Assembly: GCA_017434885.1 (NCBI GenBank)
Contig: JAFSGE010000020.1
Coordinates: 33,375-97,374 of the forward strand
DNA from: Lachnospiraceae bacterium
Lineage (GTDB): Bacteria; Bacillota; Clostridia; Lachnospirales; Lachnospiraceae
DNA length: 64,000 bases
Reading direction: 5' to 3'
Shown: in pieces, positions 1-8,894 of the stretch
Layout: every line of letters starts with the position of its first letter
How positions within the stretch are numbered: the first letter of the stretch is position 1
The notes under the pieces: model-generated
Told to the model about the DNA's origin: nothing
The model's database searches: none
What the model saw: the letters and a program-made list of their open reading frames with translations, nothing else
Translations under genes and position numbers: made by a program

Positions 1-1
1 G

Positions 2-328
2 CATGAATGCGGAGATGTTGTGCTGAGCCGTGTGGCAGGTATTCTCGGTAAGAATATGCGCGGAAAAGGATTTGTAGCCAGATGGGGTGGGGAAGAATTT
101 TTGCTGGTATTTGAAAACAGTGTTTTTGAAGATTCGGTAGATATGCTTACTCACATTTTGGAAGAAATCAGAAGGGAAGAGATTTTCTATAAAGGAAAAA
201 TTGTCCGTATTACCATGACATTTGGTATTTGCAAGGGTAACACGGACAATGTAGACTTACTGATTCGTGAAGCAGACAGTAAGCTTTATGAAGGAAAAAA
301 TAACGGAAGAAATCAAATCGTACAATAG
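2..328 (+). CDS. Diguanylate cyclase GGDEF domain, C-terminal part (5' end outside window)
   Basis: The reading frame is open from base 2 and ends at TAG 326-328, so only the C-terminal ~108 residues are present. The frame begins with HECGDVVLSRVAGIL, which matches the GH..GD..L helix ahead of the active site, and then shows RWGGEEFLLVF, the GG(D/E)EF catalytic loop of diguanylate cyclases, which make cyclic di-GMP from two GTP. The end (YEGKNNGRNQIV) is the family's typical closing segment. Sensor domains, if any, lie upstream of the window. An internal GTG at 20 is not a credible start because it would cut into the domain. The gene ends tail-to-tail with the serine hydrolase, overlapping it by 16 bp. 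Confidence 0.88.
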   Translation, partial: HECGDVVLSRVAGILGKNMRGKGFVARWGGEEFLLVFENSVFEDSVDMLTHILEEIRREEIFYKGKIVRITMTFGICKGNTDNVDLLIREADSKLYEGKNNGRNQIVQ

Positions 329-1806
329 AGATGTCCGTTAAATTCCCGGAACAGGCTTTCTTCCTGTTTCTTCATAAAGACGGTAAGGTCATCATCACCA
401 AAGACCAGTTCGAAGTATACGCTTCCTACATAAGCATCAATAATATGTGCTTTGATATAAAGGGTGTTTTCGTTTACCCACAGACCGCTTGCGGCATACT
501 GTTGGTCGTAAATGGGAAAACATCCGGTAAGTAATGAATCAAAACCGAAGGAAAAGGAATAATCCTGTCCTTTTATACGGAATGATAATGTGCCGGCGGC
601 AAAATTGCTGCCGGCATTTTTATCGGATAACCTGTGGTCTGTCGATTCCTTTATGCTGTCGGATGTTTCAAAGGAAACAGAAACGGTTTCAAATCCCATT
701 GGATTTTCCGAAGCGGTATAAACACGGTTGTTGATACGATTGATATCAGGTGTAAAAGTGTTCGTGCTGCGAAGCGGTGTCATTTTCAAGTTGCTAAGAA
801 AATCGTAATACTCGCTTTGGGTGCCTGTGTTTACCGGAAGTGGTTGGCTACTGATGTAAGGAAGGATTTCTTCATACAAAGCGTCATATATCAGTTGATT
901 GCCGCCGCCGATTCCCTGAGTGTCTGCAGTGGTAATACAAATCATATCATAATCCGGCAGAAAGATAATAAGCTGACCGCCCATGCCGTAACAGCAATAA
1001 CCGCCTTTTTCGTTTCGCCAGAACTGATAGCCGTAACCCTGTGCCTCACTTAATACAGGAGCGGTCATGCGGGTATCGGAGAGATGGGAGGTGGCTTCTT
1101 TAATATACTCTGCAGAAAGAAGCTGTTTTCCTTCAACCATGCCATTGTTATAAATCAGATAAGCAAAACGGAGCAAATCCATGGTCGTTGCAACAAGTCC
1201 GCTGCCTCCCATGGATACGCCGAAAGGGTCGGTTATCATATATGATTCTGCTGAGAAGCCTAAAGGCGCCAGCTTCTCCTTTAAATAATCCAGCATGGGT
1301 TTGCCGGTGAGCTTCTCAACCAAGGCGCAAAGCGTATGGGGAGAAGAAGTATCATAATGAAATAATTTGCCTGCCGGATGTGTGGGTGTTACCGTAAAGA
1401 AGCTTTCTACCCAATCACTGCTTAAATCCTGTTTATAGGTAGTTGATGCGTGGCAGGTACGCATCATAAGCATATCACGGATGGTCATATCGGCGATATA
1501 GGGATGCACATTATCCGGCACCTTTTCCGGAAAGTGTGTTACGATTTTATCATCCAGAGAAAGTTTCCCTTCTTCCGCTAAAAGACCGATAGCAACAGAA
1601 GTAAAACTTTTGCTGACGGAAAACATACGGTGAAGCTTCTCCTTATAAAAGGGGGCATAATAGCCTTCTGTAATAATATGGTTTTTGTGAAACAAAAGAA
1701 TACTGTGCATGGGAACTTCGTGCCGCTTTAGACGTTTGATAAAATTTATAATGCATCCCGAGGGAATTCCTGTATTTTCAGGAAGTGTAGATTGAAATGT
1801 AAGCAT
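313..1806 (-). CDS. Serine hydrolase, beta-lactamase class C / penicillin-binding-protein-like
   Basis: A 497-residue protein of the beta-lactamase/esterase (AmpC-fold) family. The SxxK nucleophile motif is visible as SVSKSFTS near residue 70, followed by the expected helix (AIGLLAEEGKLSLDDKI), and FHYDTSSPH is a YxS/N-like second motif. A C-terminal ~150-residue extension follows the catalytic domain. I see no signal peptide, so it is probably cytoplasmic. The start is ATG 1804-1806, with GGAGGTT seven bases upstream; a longer reading to 1923 has no ribosome site. True substrate (peptide, ester or beta-lactam) cannot be read from sequence; such proteins are common in Lachnospiraceae and are not evidence of antibiotic resistance. 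Confidence 0.82.
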   Translation of the reverse strand: MLTFQSTLPENTGIPSGCIINFIKRLKRHEVPMHSILLFHKNHIITEGYYAPFYKEKLHRMFSVSKSFTSVAIGLLAEEGKLSLDDKIVTHFPEKVPDNVHPYIADMTIRDMLMMRTCHASTTYKQDLSSDWVESFFTVTPTHPAGKLFHYDTSSPHTLCALVEKLTGKPMLDYLKEKLAPLGFSAESYMITDPFGVSMGGSGLVATTMDLLRFAYLIYNNGMVEGKQLLSAEYIKEATSHLSDTRMTAPVLSEAQGYGYQFWRNEKGGYCCYGMGGQLIIFLPDYDMICITTADTQGIGGGNQLIYDALYEEILPYISSQPLPVNTGTQSEYYDFLSNLKMTPLRSTNTFTPDINRINNRVYTASENPMGFETVSVSFETSDSIKESTDHRLSDKNAGSNFAAGTLSFRIKGQDYSFSFGFDSLLTGCFPIYDQQYAASGLWVNENTLYIKAHIIDAYVGSVYFELVFGDDDLTVFMKKQEESLFREFNGHLYCTI

Positions 1807-1834
1807 AAATAACCTCCAAAATTTGTATAAAATG

Positions 1835-1863
1835 ATGATATCATAAACGGTAACTGTTGACAA
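1835..1863 (-). promoter_or_regulatory. Sigma-A promoter of the serine hydrolase gene
   Basis: On the minus strand TTGTCA (1858-1863), a 17-bp spacer and TATCAT (1835-1840) lie about 30 bp ahead of the start codon at 1806. Confidence 0.6.
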
Positions 1864-1930
1864 TATGCCATGGATTTGATATATTTTTTTACAATACGCA
1901 TTAATCTGGTATAAAAAATGCACAAATATA

Positions 1931-1959
1931 TTTAAAAAAAGTTAAAAGTATTGTATAAT
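1931..1959 (+). promoter_or_regulatory. Probable promoter of the chemoreceptor gene
   Basis: A perfect TATAAT (1954-1959) lies 37 bp before the GTG start. The -35 position holds only TTTAAA (1931-1936, 17-bp spacer), so assignment rests mainly on the -10 box. Confidence 0.45.
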
Positions 1960-1996
1960 ATAACTTAACAACGTGCAGAGGATAGGAGGAGAAAAA

Positions 1997-4207
1997 GTGA
2001 AAATACAGATTCCAAAAGCGAAAAAAGAAAAGACACCGAAAGTTCCAAAAGCTCCTAAAGCGCCGAAACTTCCGAAAGAAAAGAAGGAAGGAAAACTGCC
2101 GGTTGGGAAAAAGGCGAAAACAGACGGAAAGCAGAAACAGAATATAGCGAATGGTAAGCAGTCGGGATTTATGCTGTTCGGTATTCAGAATAAAATTGTT
2201 TTGTGCTTTTTGATTCCTATGATTTTTATGATTGTAATCGGATTGTCAGCTTATCAGAAAGCTGCAGGCGGTATGAGTCAGAAATTTCAGGAGTCAACCA
2301 TTCAGACCATTGATATGGTGAATGAGTACATAGACATGAGCTGTGCGTTTGTGGAATCGGAAGGTATGAAGTTTGCTTTTGATGCCAATGTAGGAAAATA
2401 CCTGAACGGTTCTGTTGAGAATGATCCGGTAGAAAAGATGAATGTGCTGAATGCCATTCAGGATGATCTGTTATCTGCACAGACCACAAACTCTTTCATT
2501 GACAATATACATATTGTAACCAAAGAAAACGTAAGCATGCTTACCACCGGAACAAGTACCAGTATCAAAGGTAATTTGTCTGAGTATCAGGAATTAATGT
2601 CGGCCGGTGCAAGAGGTGTAGTGAAGTGGGTAGATGACCATCAGATGCTGGAAGATTATCTGGCACTGAAAACAACAGACTATATTTTGGCTTACCAGAC
2701 AATGACTAAATCCAACAACGGATGTATTGTTATTGATGTTAAGGAATCTACCATTAGGGAATTTCTTGCAGATTTGGATTTCGGCGAGGGTAGTATTGTG
2801 GGTTTTGTTACTGCAAACGGCAAGGAAGTTATTGCAGAGCCTTTGGAAGAAGGACAGAGCAGCAGCGTTGCAGAAGGGGAAATTGTATTTTTTGATAAAG
2901 ATTTCTTTTCACAGATTTCCGAAGAGAATCTTCAAGGGTCCGGAGAAGTAAAGTTTAGAAACGAAGATTTTTTGTTTATGTATTCCAGAAGTGAAGAGAC
3001 GGGAGCTACCGTTTGTGCATTGGTTCCCATGAAAGTAATCACCGGACAGGCACAGGAAATTAAGAGCCTTACATTCGGACTGATTCTTCTTGCCAGTGTG
3101 ATTGCCCTTGGAGTTGGTATTTCCACCGTAATGGGAATACAGAATAACATGAAACGTATCTCCAAGAAATTCGGCGAAGTAGCCAAAGGCGATCTGACTG
3201 TAGAAATCACGGCAAAAGGCCGCGACGAGTTCCAGGGACTTGCCGGTTCGGCAACACATATGATTGTAAATACCAAGAAACTGGTAAATAAAGTAACCAA
3301 TGCCACAGAACAGCTGGAAGAATCCTCCAAGGGTGTTGAAGAAGCATCTGTTGTTATTAATGAATATTCAAACGAAATTACCAGAGCAATCAACGAAATC
3401 AACGAAGGTATCAGCAGACAGTCCAGACATGCACAGCAGTGCGTGGAACTGACAGATGTGCTTTCCGATGATATTCAGCAGGTCAGCCGTGTGGTAGAAA
3501 CAGTTGAGAAACTGGTTGACAGAACAGAACAGATGATTGAACAGGGTATTGAAATTGTAAAAGTACTTGGTGACAGGGCACATGAAACCACCGAAATGAC
3601 TGCTCAGGTATCTGATAGTATTGTAGCGCTTAAGAAAGAATCGGAAATTATCAATACTTTCGTAGAAACCATTACATCAATTTCTTCTCAGACCAATCTG
3701 CTTTCCTTAAATGCTTCCATAGAAGCGGCAAGTGCAGGAGAAGCGGGAAGAGGCTTTGCGGTAGTTGCGGAAGAAATCCGTAAGCTGGCAGATGATTCTG
3801 CGCAGGCGGCAGGACAAATCAGAAATAATGTTGCCAATATCGGTTCCCAGACGGCACAGAGTGTTGCCGTTGCCAATGAGGCACAGTCCATGGTTGCTCT
3901 GCAGACACAGGCAGTAGAAAAAGTGGTTACTGTGTTTGACGACATGCGTAAGCAGATGAATCAGCTGATTCAGGGCCTGAAAGATATTGTCGAAAATACT
4001 GAGAAGGCTGATGGTGAGAGAAGTGATACCGTGGAAGCGGTAAAGGACATTTCCAATATTATTGAAGAGACAGCCGGCAGTGCGGAAATTGTAAAAGACA
4101 TGGCTGAGAAACTTCTTGCCAATGTGGAAAAATTAAATAATACGGCAGATGTTCTCGGAGAAAACATGAAAGAACTTAAGACAGAAATTTCTGTCTTCAA
4201 GATATAA
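1997..4207 (+). CDS. Methyl-accepting chemotaxis protein
   Basis: A 736-residue transmembrane chemoreceptor. Order: a cytoplasmic Lys/Pro-rich tail (repeats of KAPK, residues ~8-40), TM1 (~66-86), a ~260-residue extracytoplasmic sensor region, TM2 ([19 protein letters not shown]), HAMP, and a long coiled-coil signalling domain with the conserved hairpin tip ([20 protein letters not shown]). No C-terminal CheR-binding pentapeptide is seen. The GTG start at 1997 is six bases after AGGAGG; an upstream in-frame GTG at 1973 has no such site. Its position just ahead of the oligosaccharide importer suggests, but does not prove, that it senses pectic sugars or the loaded binding protein. The basic N-terminal tail is unusual for this family. 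Confidence 0.93.
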   Translation: MKIQIPKAKKEKTPKVPKAPKAPKLPKEKKEGKLPVGKKAKTDGKQKQNIANGKQSGFMLFGIQNKIVLCFLIPMIFMIVIGLSAYQKAAGGMSQKFQESTIQTIDMVNEYIDMSCAFVESEGMKFAFDANVGKYLNGSVENDPVEKMNVLNAIQDDLLSAQTTNSFIDNIHIVTKENVSMLTTGTSTSIKGNLSEYQELMSAGARGVVKWVDDHQMLEDYLALKTTDYILAYQTMTKSNNGCIVIDVKESTIREFLADLDFGEGSIVGFVTANGKEVIAEPLEEGQSSSVAEGEIVFFDKDFFSQISEENLQGSGEVKFRNEDFLFMYSRSEETGATVCALVPMKVITGQAQEIKSLTFGLILLASVIALGVGISTVMGIQNNMKRISKKFGEVAKGDLTVEITAKGRDEFQGLAGSATHMIVNTKKLVNKVTNATEQLEESSKGVEEASVVINEYSNEITRAINEINEGISRQSRHAQQCVELTDVLSDDIQQVSRVVETVEKLVDRTEQMIEQGIEIVKVLGDRAHETTEMTAQVSDSIVALKKESEIINTFVETITSISSQTNLLSLNASIEAASAGEAGRGFAVVAEEIRKLADDSAQAAGQIRNNVANIGSQTAQSVAVANEAQSMVALQTQAVEKVVTVFDDMRKQMNQLIQGLKDIVENTEKADGERSDTVEAVKDISNIIEETAGSAEIVKDMAEKLLANVEKLNNTADVLGENMKELKTEISVFKI

Positions 4208-4246
4208 AATACAAAAATGTAAAAAATTTGGTTTGTTTCATAAAAA

Positions 4247-4260
4247 TGTAAGCACTTACA
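4247..4260. promoter_or_regulatory. LacI/CcpA-type operator, distal copy (TGTAAGCACTTACA)
   Basis: The 14-mer TGTAAGCACTTACA is an inverted repeat with a CA centre, identical to the copy at 22019. It lies 171 bp upstream of the proximal copy at 4418, a geometry that would allow a LacI-family repressor to loop DNA. The binding protein is inferred. Confidence 0.65.
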
Positions 4261-4376
4261 GCACGGTTTTACAAAATTTTTAAATGTTTTTGGCAAAAAA
4301 AAGCCTTTCTTTGTAAAATTTTTATAGAAAAAGGTGAAAAAATAGTAAAAAAGTATAGATTTTTTATGTTTTTCTC

Positions 4377-4405
4377 TTGCAAAGAGCATTTGGATGTGTT
4401 ATTAT
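4377..4405 (+). promoter_or_regulatory. Sigma-A promoter of the solute-binding protein operon
   Basis: TTGCAA (4377-4382), a 17-bp spacer and TATTAT (4400-4405) predict a transcript start near 4412, giving a ~58-nt leader. Confidence 0.7.
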
Positions 4406-4417
4406 TTGTACAAGATG

Positions 4418-4431
4418 TGAAAGCACTTACA
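4418..4431. promoter_or_regulatory. LacI/CcpA-type operator, proximal copy (TGAAAGCACTTACA)
   Basis: TGAAAGCACTTACA, flanked by GATG..CATC that extends the symmetry to about 20 bp, begins some six bases after the predicted transcription start, a classical repression position. Same motif family as sites at 4247, 21872, 22019 and 39625. Confidence 0.72.
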
Positions 4432-4469
4432 TCAAAAAGAAAGTAAACCAATATTTTAAGGAGGTCTTT

Positions 4470-6104
4470 ATGAAAAAGAAATTAATTTCTATGCTTTTGA
4501 CAGCTGCTATGGTAGCTTCATTAGTAGGATGTGGCGGCGGCGCTGCTACAGAAGAAGCACCTGCTGCTGACACACAGACAGAAGCAGCTGCAACAGAAAC
4601 AAAAGAAGAAGCTCCTGCTGAAACAGAAGCAGCAGCTGAAGAGTACAAACTCGAATCCGTTAACATGGTAATCAACGGAACATTAACTGCAACAGTTGAC
4701 AACGGTCAGGCTGATTTCGAAAAGCAGTGGGAAGAAGCTGTAGGTGTTGACCTTATCATCCAGCAGTTAGACCACTCCGGTTACGTAGATGCAGTTGGTC
4801 GTCTCTTCGCAGGTGGCGATTATCCTGACGTAATCATCATGAGTGCTGATATGTATGCACAGTATGCTCCCACAGGTCTTCTTTGGGACATGACAGAAGC
4901 TTATGAAAACGCTGAATTCCAGGCAAGAATGACTCTTCCTGCAATCAACGAAAACCTTAAGAAAGACGGTAAGCTTTACGGTTTCGCTCCTACATACGGT
5001 AATGGTTGTGTTACTTATGTAAAGAAAGCTTGGTTAGACGCTGTAGGCCTTAACGCAGATGACATTAAGACATACGATGACTACTACAACATGCTTCTTG
5101 CATTCCACAACGAAGATCCCGATGGAAACGGAACAAAGGGTGACACATACGGTGTTGTAGCTGCTGGTTTCTTAGGAAACGAAGCTCCTTACATCAACTA
5201 CTTACCTGAATTCTGGCAGAATGCATATCCTGCAATCCTTCAGGGCTCTGACGGTGTATGGTATGACGGATTCCAGACACAGGAAACAAAGGATGCTTTA
5301 TTAAGATTACAGCAGGCTTACGCTGATGGCGCAATTGACCCTGAAACACTTACAGCATCTACAAAGATCGCTCGTGAAAAATGGTTCTCCAATGACCAGA
5401 CAGGTTCCTCAGGTGTATTCACATACTGGGCAGGTTCTTGGTATCAGACATTAACAGATAACCTTATTAAGAACGAAGTTGACGAAGAATTAGTACAGTT
5501 AGCACCTATCGCAGAAGTAGAAGCAATCGGTGGTTACCTCAACAGAGAAGCTCCCGTTTGGTGTATCATTGACGATGGTGACGGTGACAACGCTCGTGAA
5601 CAGGCTATCTTCGATGCATTCATCGAAACAATGATGGACGGTGATGTAGTTCAGACACTTTGGACATATGGTGCAGAAGATGTACACTGGTCCACAAAGG
5701 CTGAAAGCTTTGTAACTAACCCTGACGACCCTGACAAGAAGAAAGAATACAACTACGAAGAAGGTCAGTTCCACTTAAAACAGTCTCCTAACGACCCTAA
5801 CTCTGTATGGAAAAAGAACCATCTTGATCCTGCATTGGTAGTTTGTGAACTTACAAACGGTTTCGTTGATACAGCAGAATTAGCAGTAGCTGGTAACAAG
5901 TTCTTTACAGAGAACTGTATCGATGCTCCTATCTCTCCTGCATCTGAAACATACACAAACGAATCCGGTACTATTTATGATGCTAAGCTTGCAGTTGTAA
6001 CAGAAGTAGTTGTTAACGGCGGTGACGTTGACGCAGCTATGGATAACTATGTAGCAACAGTTGGTTCTATCATTGACCAGTGCTTAAGCGAATTAAATCA
6101 GTAA
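4470..6104 (+). CDS. ABC transporter substrate-binding lipoprotein (oligosaccharide, LplA/YtcQ-like)
   Basis: A 544-residue extracellular binding protein. The N-terminus is a lipoprotein signal peptide (MKKKLISMLLTAAMVASLVG) followed at once by the lipid-modified Cys (LVGC lipobox), then an Ala/Glu/Thr-rich linker to about residue 45, then a family-1 type sugar-binding fold. The next two genes are its permeases; no ATPase is encoded nearby, as is usual for this class, which shares a common MsmX/UgpC-like ATPase. Start ATG 4470 follows AAGGAGG. Codon use is sharply biased to AAC/GAC/TAC/ATC endings compared with neighbours, a sign of very high expression. Context (acetylesterase, GH43, GH28, GH105) suggests rhamnogalacturonan or homogalacturonan oligomers as cargo. 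Confidence 0.92.
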   Translation: MKKKLISMLLTAAMVASLVGCGGGAATEEAPAADTQTEAAATETKEEAPAETEAAAEEYKLESVNMVINGTLTATVDNGQADFEKQWEEAVGVDLIIQQLDHSGYVDAVGRLFAGGDYPDVIIMSADMYAQYAPTGLLWDMTEAYENAEFQARMTLPAINENLKKDGKLYGFAPTYGNGCVTYVKKAWLDAVGLNADDIKTYDDYYNMLLAFHNEDPDGNGTKGDTYGVVAAGFLGNEAPYINYLPEFWQNAYPAILQGSDGVWYDGFQTQETKDALLRLQQAYADGAIDPETLTASTKIAREKWFSNDQTGSSGVFTYWAGSWYQTLTDNLIKNEVDEELVQLAPIAEVEAIGGYLNREAPVWCIIDDGDGDNAREQAIFDAFIETMMDGDVVQTLWTYGAEDVHWSTKAESFVTNPDDPDKKKEYNYEEGQFHLKQSPNDPNSVWKKNHLDPALVVCELTNGFVDTAELAVAGNKFFTENCIDAPISPASETYTNESGTIYDAKLAVVTEVVVNGGDVDAAMDNYVATVGSIIDQCLSELNQ

Positions 6105-6137
6105 TTTGCAAAATGAATAATTAATTTCTTATGTGGT

Positions 6138-6164
6138 GGCTGCCCTTGCAGTAGCAGGGCAGCC
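6138..6164 (+). other. Intercistronic stem-loop after the binding-protein gene
   Basis: GGCTGCCC (6138-6145) and GGGCAGCC (6157-6164) form a perfect 8-bp GC-rich stem with an 11-nt loop and no U-run behind it. Such hairpins commonly protect the abundant binding-protein mRNA and limit downstream permease expression. Confidence 0.65.
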
Positions 6165-6281
6165 ATTCATAGAGATTAACATGAAATATTGATGGGAATG
6201 CTTTCTGAGACCGCCATATACTCCGGCGGCCAAAAAAGAATGGAGTAGCTGATAAAGGGATTAAGAAAGGAAGAAAACGGT

Positions 6282-7244
6282 ATGAGTAAAAAAGTAGTAA
6301 TGACATCGACAGGTGTACCGGTACGTGAAAAACCTTTAGGACTTCGCATCTGGAACAACCGGGGATATTATTTAATGTTTTTACCGGTTTTTATATTTGT
6401 ATTATTGATTAACTATTGGCCTATGCTTGGCGTACGCTATGCATTCTATGACTACAAGCCGGTAGGTGAGCCTGTATTCGTAGGATTAAAGCATTTTCAA
6501 AAGTTATTTGAAACGGATGCATTCTGGAATTCATTTACAAACACATTGGAACTGAGTATTATGAGATTGATTCTTACCAATGTGGCATCCATTGTAGTAT
6601 CCGTATTCTTAAATGAAATGGGAAATTTAGTTGCAAAGAAGACTTTGCAGACATTAATATATCTGCCTCACTTTATGTCATGGGCAGTAGTAGCATCTAT
6701 CTTCAGTTTGTTGTTATCACCTTCCGCAACAGGTATGGTGAACGGTTGGTTAAAAGACCTTGGTGTAATTCCTGCAGATCAGATGGGTATTTATTTCCTT
6801 GCTGATTCCAAGGTTTGGAGACCTATTTTCTACCTGATTAATATTTGGAAGGAAACAGGTTGGGGAACCATTATCTTCCTGGCAACCTTATCAGGTATTA
6901 ACCCTGAACTTTACGAAGCAGCAGATATTGACGGTGCTACCAGACTTCAGAAGATTCGTTTTGTAACCATGCCTGCACTTGCTAATACCATTATTACCGT
7001 ATTAGTACTGAATCTGGCTAAGGTTCTTAACATGTTTGAACCTGTATTCGTATTGTACAACAATGCAGTATATGATGTGGCTGACGTTATTTCCACATAT
7101 ATCTATCGCCAGACATTTGCAATCGCACTTCCGAACTACGGTTATTCCACAGCAGTTGGTTTGTTCCGTTCCTTAGTAGGTGGTGCACTGGTAATCCTTT
7201 GTAACTGGCTGAGTAAAAAAGTCCGTGGACGCGGAATCGTATAG
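6282..7244 (+). CDS. Sugar ABC transporter permease, LplB family
   Basis: A 320-residue inner-membrane subunit with six predicted membrane spans (first: YLMFLPVFIFVLLINYWPML). The EAA loop that docks to the ATPase is visible as ELYEAADIDGATRLQKIRFV. The phrase GVRYAFYDYKP after span 1 is characteristic of LplB-type permeases that pair with YtcP-type partners. The gene sits 177 bp after the binding protein and 11 bp before the second permease, so the three form one operon. An AAAGGAAG ribosome site precedes ATG 6282. Substrate is inferred from context as pectic oligosaccharide. Confidence 0.92.
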   Translation: MSKKVVMTSTGVPVREKPLGLRIWNNRGYYLMFLPVFIFVLLINYWPMLGVRYAFYDYKPVGEPVFVGLKHFQKLFETDAFWNSFTNTLELSIMRLILTNVASIVVSVFLNEMGNLVAKKTLQTLIYLPHFMSWAVVASIFSLLLSPSATGMVNGWLKDLGVIPADQMGIYFLADSKVWRPIFYLINIWKETGWGTIIFLATLSGINPELYEAADIDGATRLQKIRFVTMPALANTIITVLVLNLAKVLNMFEPVFVLYNNAVYDVADVISTYIYRQTFAIALPNYGYSTAVGLFRSLVGGALVILCNWLSKKVRGRGIV

Positions 7245-7255
7245 GAGGGAATGAC

Positions 7256-8122
7256 ATGGCAAAGGAAAAAGTGGTTTATAAGCCCAAAAAGAAAAAAATT
7301 CAGTTATTTGACGTTGTCAATTATATCGTGTTTATCATTCTCGGATTACTGATTATGGTTCCTATTTGGAAGGTACTTGTTGACTCCTTGAATCAGGTAG
7401 GTGTTTATCAGTTCCGTTTATGGCCTGAACAGTTTACTGTTGACGGTTACAGAGTAATTATTGAGACAGAAGCATTATACAGACCGTTTGTTAACTCTGT
7501 TGTAACAACTATCTTAGGTGCGTTGCTCGGTTTGGTATTATCCACACTTGGTGGTTATGTACTTGCACAGAAGACATTGCCCGGACGTGATTTAATGGCA
7601 TACTTCCTGTTATTCACCATGATTTTCTCCGGTGGTATGATTCCTGAGTACTTGGTTATGAAAAACCTTGGATTGGTTAACAGTATGTGGATTTTAGTTG
7701 TTAAGCATGGTATTAATGTTTACAACTTAGTTCTCATGAAGAACTTCTTTGAAAACATTCCTGAAAGCCTTTATGAGGCTGCAAGAATTGACGGATGTAC
7801 CCCTGCAGGTATTTTCATCAAAATCGTGCTTCCTCTTTCAAAAGCAGCACTTGCTTCCATCGGACTTATGTTTGCGGTAGCAGTATGGAATGACTATACC
7901 AACGTTAAGATTTATATTACTGACCCTACACAGGTTAACTTCCAGTATAAACTGAGAAACATGATTATGGACGGTGATACACCGACAACAGCTTACTCTG
8001 TATCTCAGACAACCCTGTTCAACGCAGGTATCGTAGCAGCGGTACTTCCTTTCATGGCATTGTATCCGTTCTTACAGAAGTATTTCGTACAGGGTGTAAA
8101 TATCGGTGCTGTTAAGGAGTAA
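7256..8122 (+). CDS. Sugar ABC transporter permease, YtcP/MalG family
   Basis: A 288-residue partner permease with six predicted spans (first: VVNYIVFIILGLLIMVPIW) and the EAA docking loop SLYEAARIDGCTPAGIFIKI. The start is ATG 7256 after TAGGAGGG, and the stop at 8122 is four bases before the acetylesterase start, indicating tight co-translation. A Lys-rich N-terminal cytoplasmic tail precedes span 1. Together with the LplB-type subunit it forms the heterodimeric channel of a type I importer driven by an ATPase encoded elsewhere. Confidence 0.92.
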   Translation: MAKEKVVYKPKKKKIQLFDVVNYIVFIILGLLIMVPIWKVLVDSLNQVGVYQFRLWPEQFTVDGYRVIIETEALYRPFVNSVVTTILGALLGLVLSTLGGYVLAQKTLPGRDLMAYFLLFTMIFSGGMIPEYLVMKNLGLVNSMWILVVKHGINVYNLVLMKNFFENIPESLYEAARIDGCTPAGIFIKIVLPLSKAALASIGLMFAVAVWNDYTNVKIYITDPTQVNFQYKLRNMIMDGDTPTTAYSVSQTTLFNAGIVAAVLPFMALYPFLQKYFVQGVNIGAVKE

Positions 8123-8126
8123 ACCC

Positions 8127-8816
8127 ATGGCAACAATTTATTGGGCCGGTGATTCCACCGTACAGTACAATGACATAACAACATATCCGCAGACCGGAAT
8201 AGGTCAGGTTCTTCATCTATATTTGAAGCCGGATGTGAAAATATCAAATCATGCCAAGAACGGCAGAAGTACCAAAAGCTTTATTGATGAGTCAAGGGTA
8301 CCGGCTATCTATGATGCGATTACGGAAGGTGATTTTCTTTTCATTCAATTTGGACATAATGATGAAAAGATACAGGATTCTACCAGGTATACAGAACCTT
8401 ATTCAGATTTTATGATTAATTTGGAGAAGTTTGTAAATGTGGCGCGAAATAAGAAGGCATTACCTGTTTTGATTACCCCTCTTGAGAGAAGAAATTTCGA
8501 CGGGCAGGGTAAACTGACACCGGGATTTCACGGAGACTATGTAAAAGCAATGAAGCAGACTGCCGTGAACTTAGATGTTCCGTTAATCGATTTATATACT
8601 ATGAGTCGAGAGGAACTGACAAAAGCAGGAGATGCGGAAAGCAAAAGCTGGTATATGAATTTCCCGGCAGGTAAATATTCCTCCAAACCGGAAGGCTCCG
8701 AAGATAATACACATTTGCAGTATGCAGGTGCAGTAAGATATGCAGGATGTGTGGCAAAAGGGCTTAAGGAATTAGGTGGAGTATATAAGGATTTGTTGTT
8801 AGATGAATTAGTATAA
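8127..8816 (+). CDS. Rhamnogalacturonan acetylesterase (SGNH hydrolase, CE12-like)
   Basis: A 229-residue SGNH-fold esterase. The nucleophile block is GDSTVQ (Ser10), the oxyanion Asn is in GHNDE (residues 76-80), and the catalytic Asp/His pair is DNTH (Asp193, His196). The GDSTVQ variant is characteristic of rhamnogalacturonan acetylesterases such as RhgT/YesT, which remove acetyl groups from galacturonate in rhamnogalacturonan I. No signal peptide is present, so it acts on imported oligomers. ATG 8127 is seven bases after AAGGAG inside the previous gene's end; the upstream TTG reading is not needed. Last gene of the importer operon, before a hairpin. Confidence 0.88.
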   Translation: MATIYWAGDSTVQYNDITTYPQTGIGQVLHLYLKPDVKISNHAKNGRSTKSFIDESRVPAIYDAITEGDFLFIQFGHNDEKIQDSTRYTEPYSDFMINLEKFVNVARNKKALPVLITPLERRNFDGQGKLTPGFHGDYVKAMKQTAVNLDVPLIDLYTMSREELTKAGDAESKSWYMNFPAGKYSSKPEGSEDNTHLQYAGAVRYAGCVAKGLKELGGVYKDLLLDELV

Positions 8817-8828
8817 TAAGAACATTAA

Positions 8829-8858
8829 AAATGGCTTGGGAGTTTTCCTGAGCCATTT
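8829..8858 (+). terminator. Hairpin, probable weak terminator of the importer operon
   Basis: AAATGGCT (8829-8836) pairs with AGCCATTT (8851-8858), extended internally by GGA/TCC after a small bulge. The following tract (TTGTGTAATT) is only moderately U-rich, so read-through into the GH43 genes is likely. Confidence 0.55.
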
Positions 8859-8894
8859 GTGTAATTAAATATTATTTGTAAAGGAGTGTACAAA

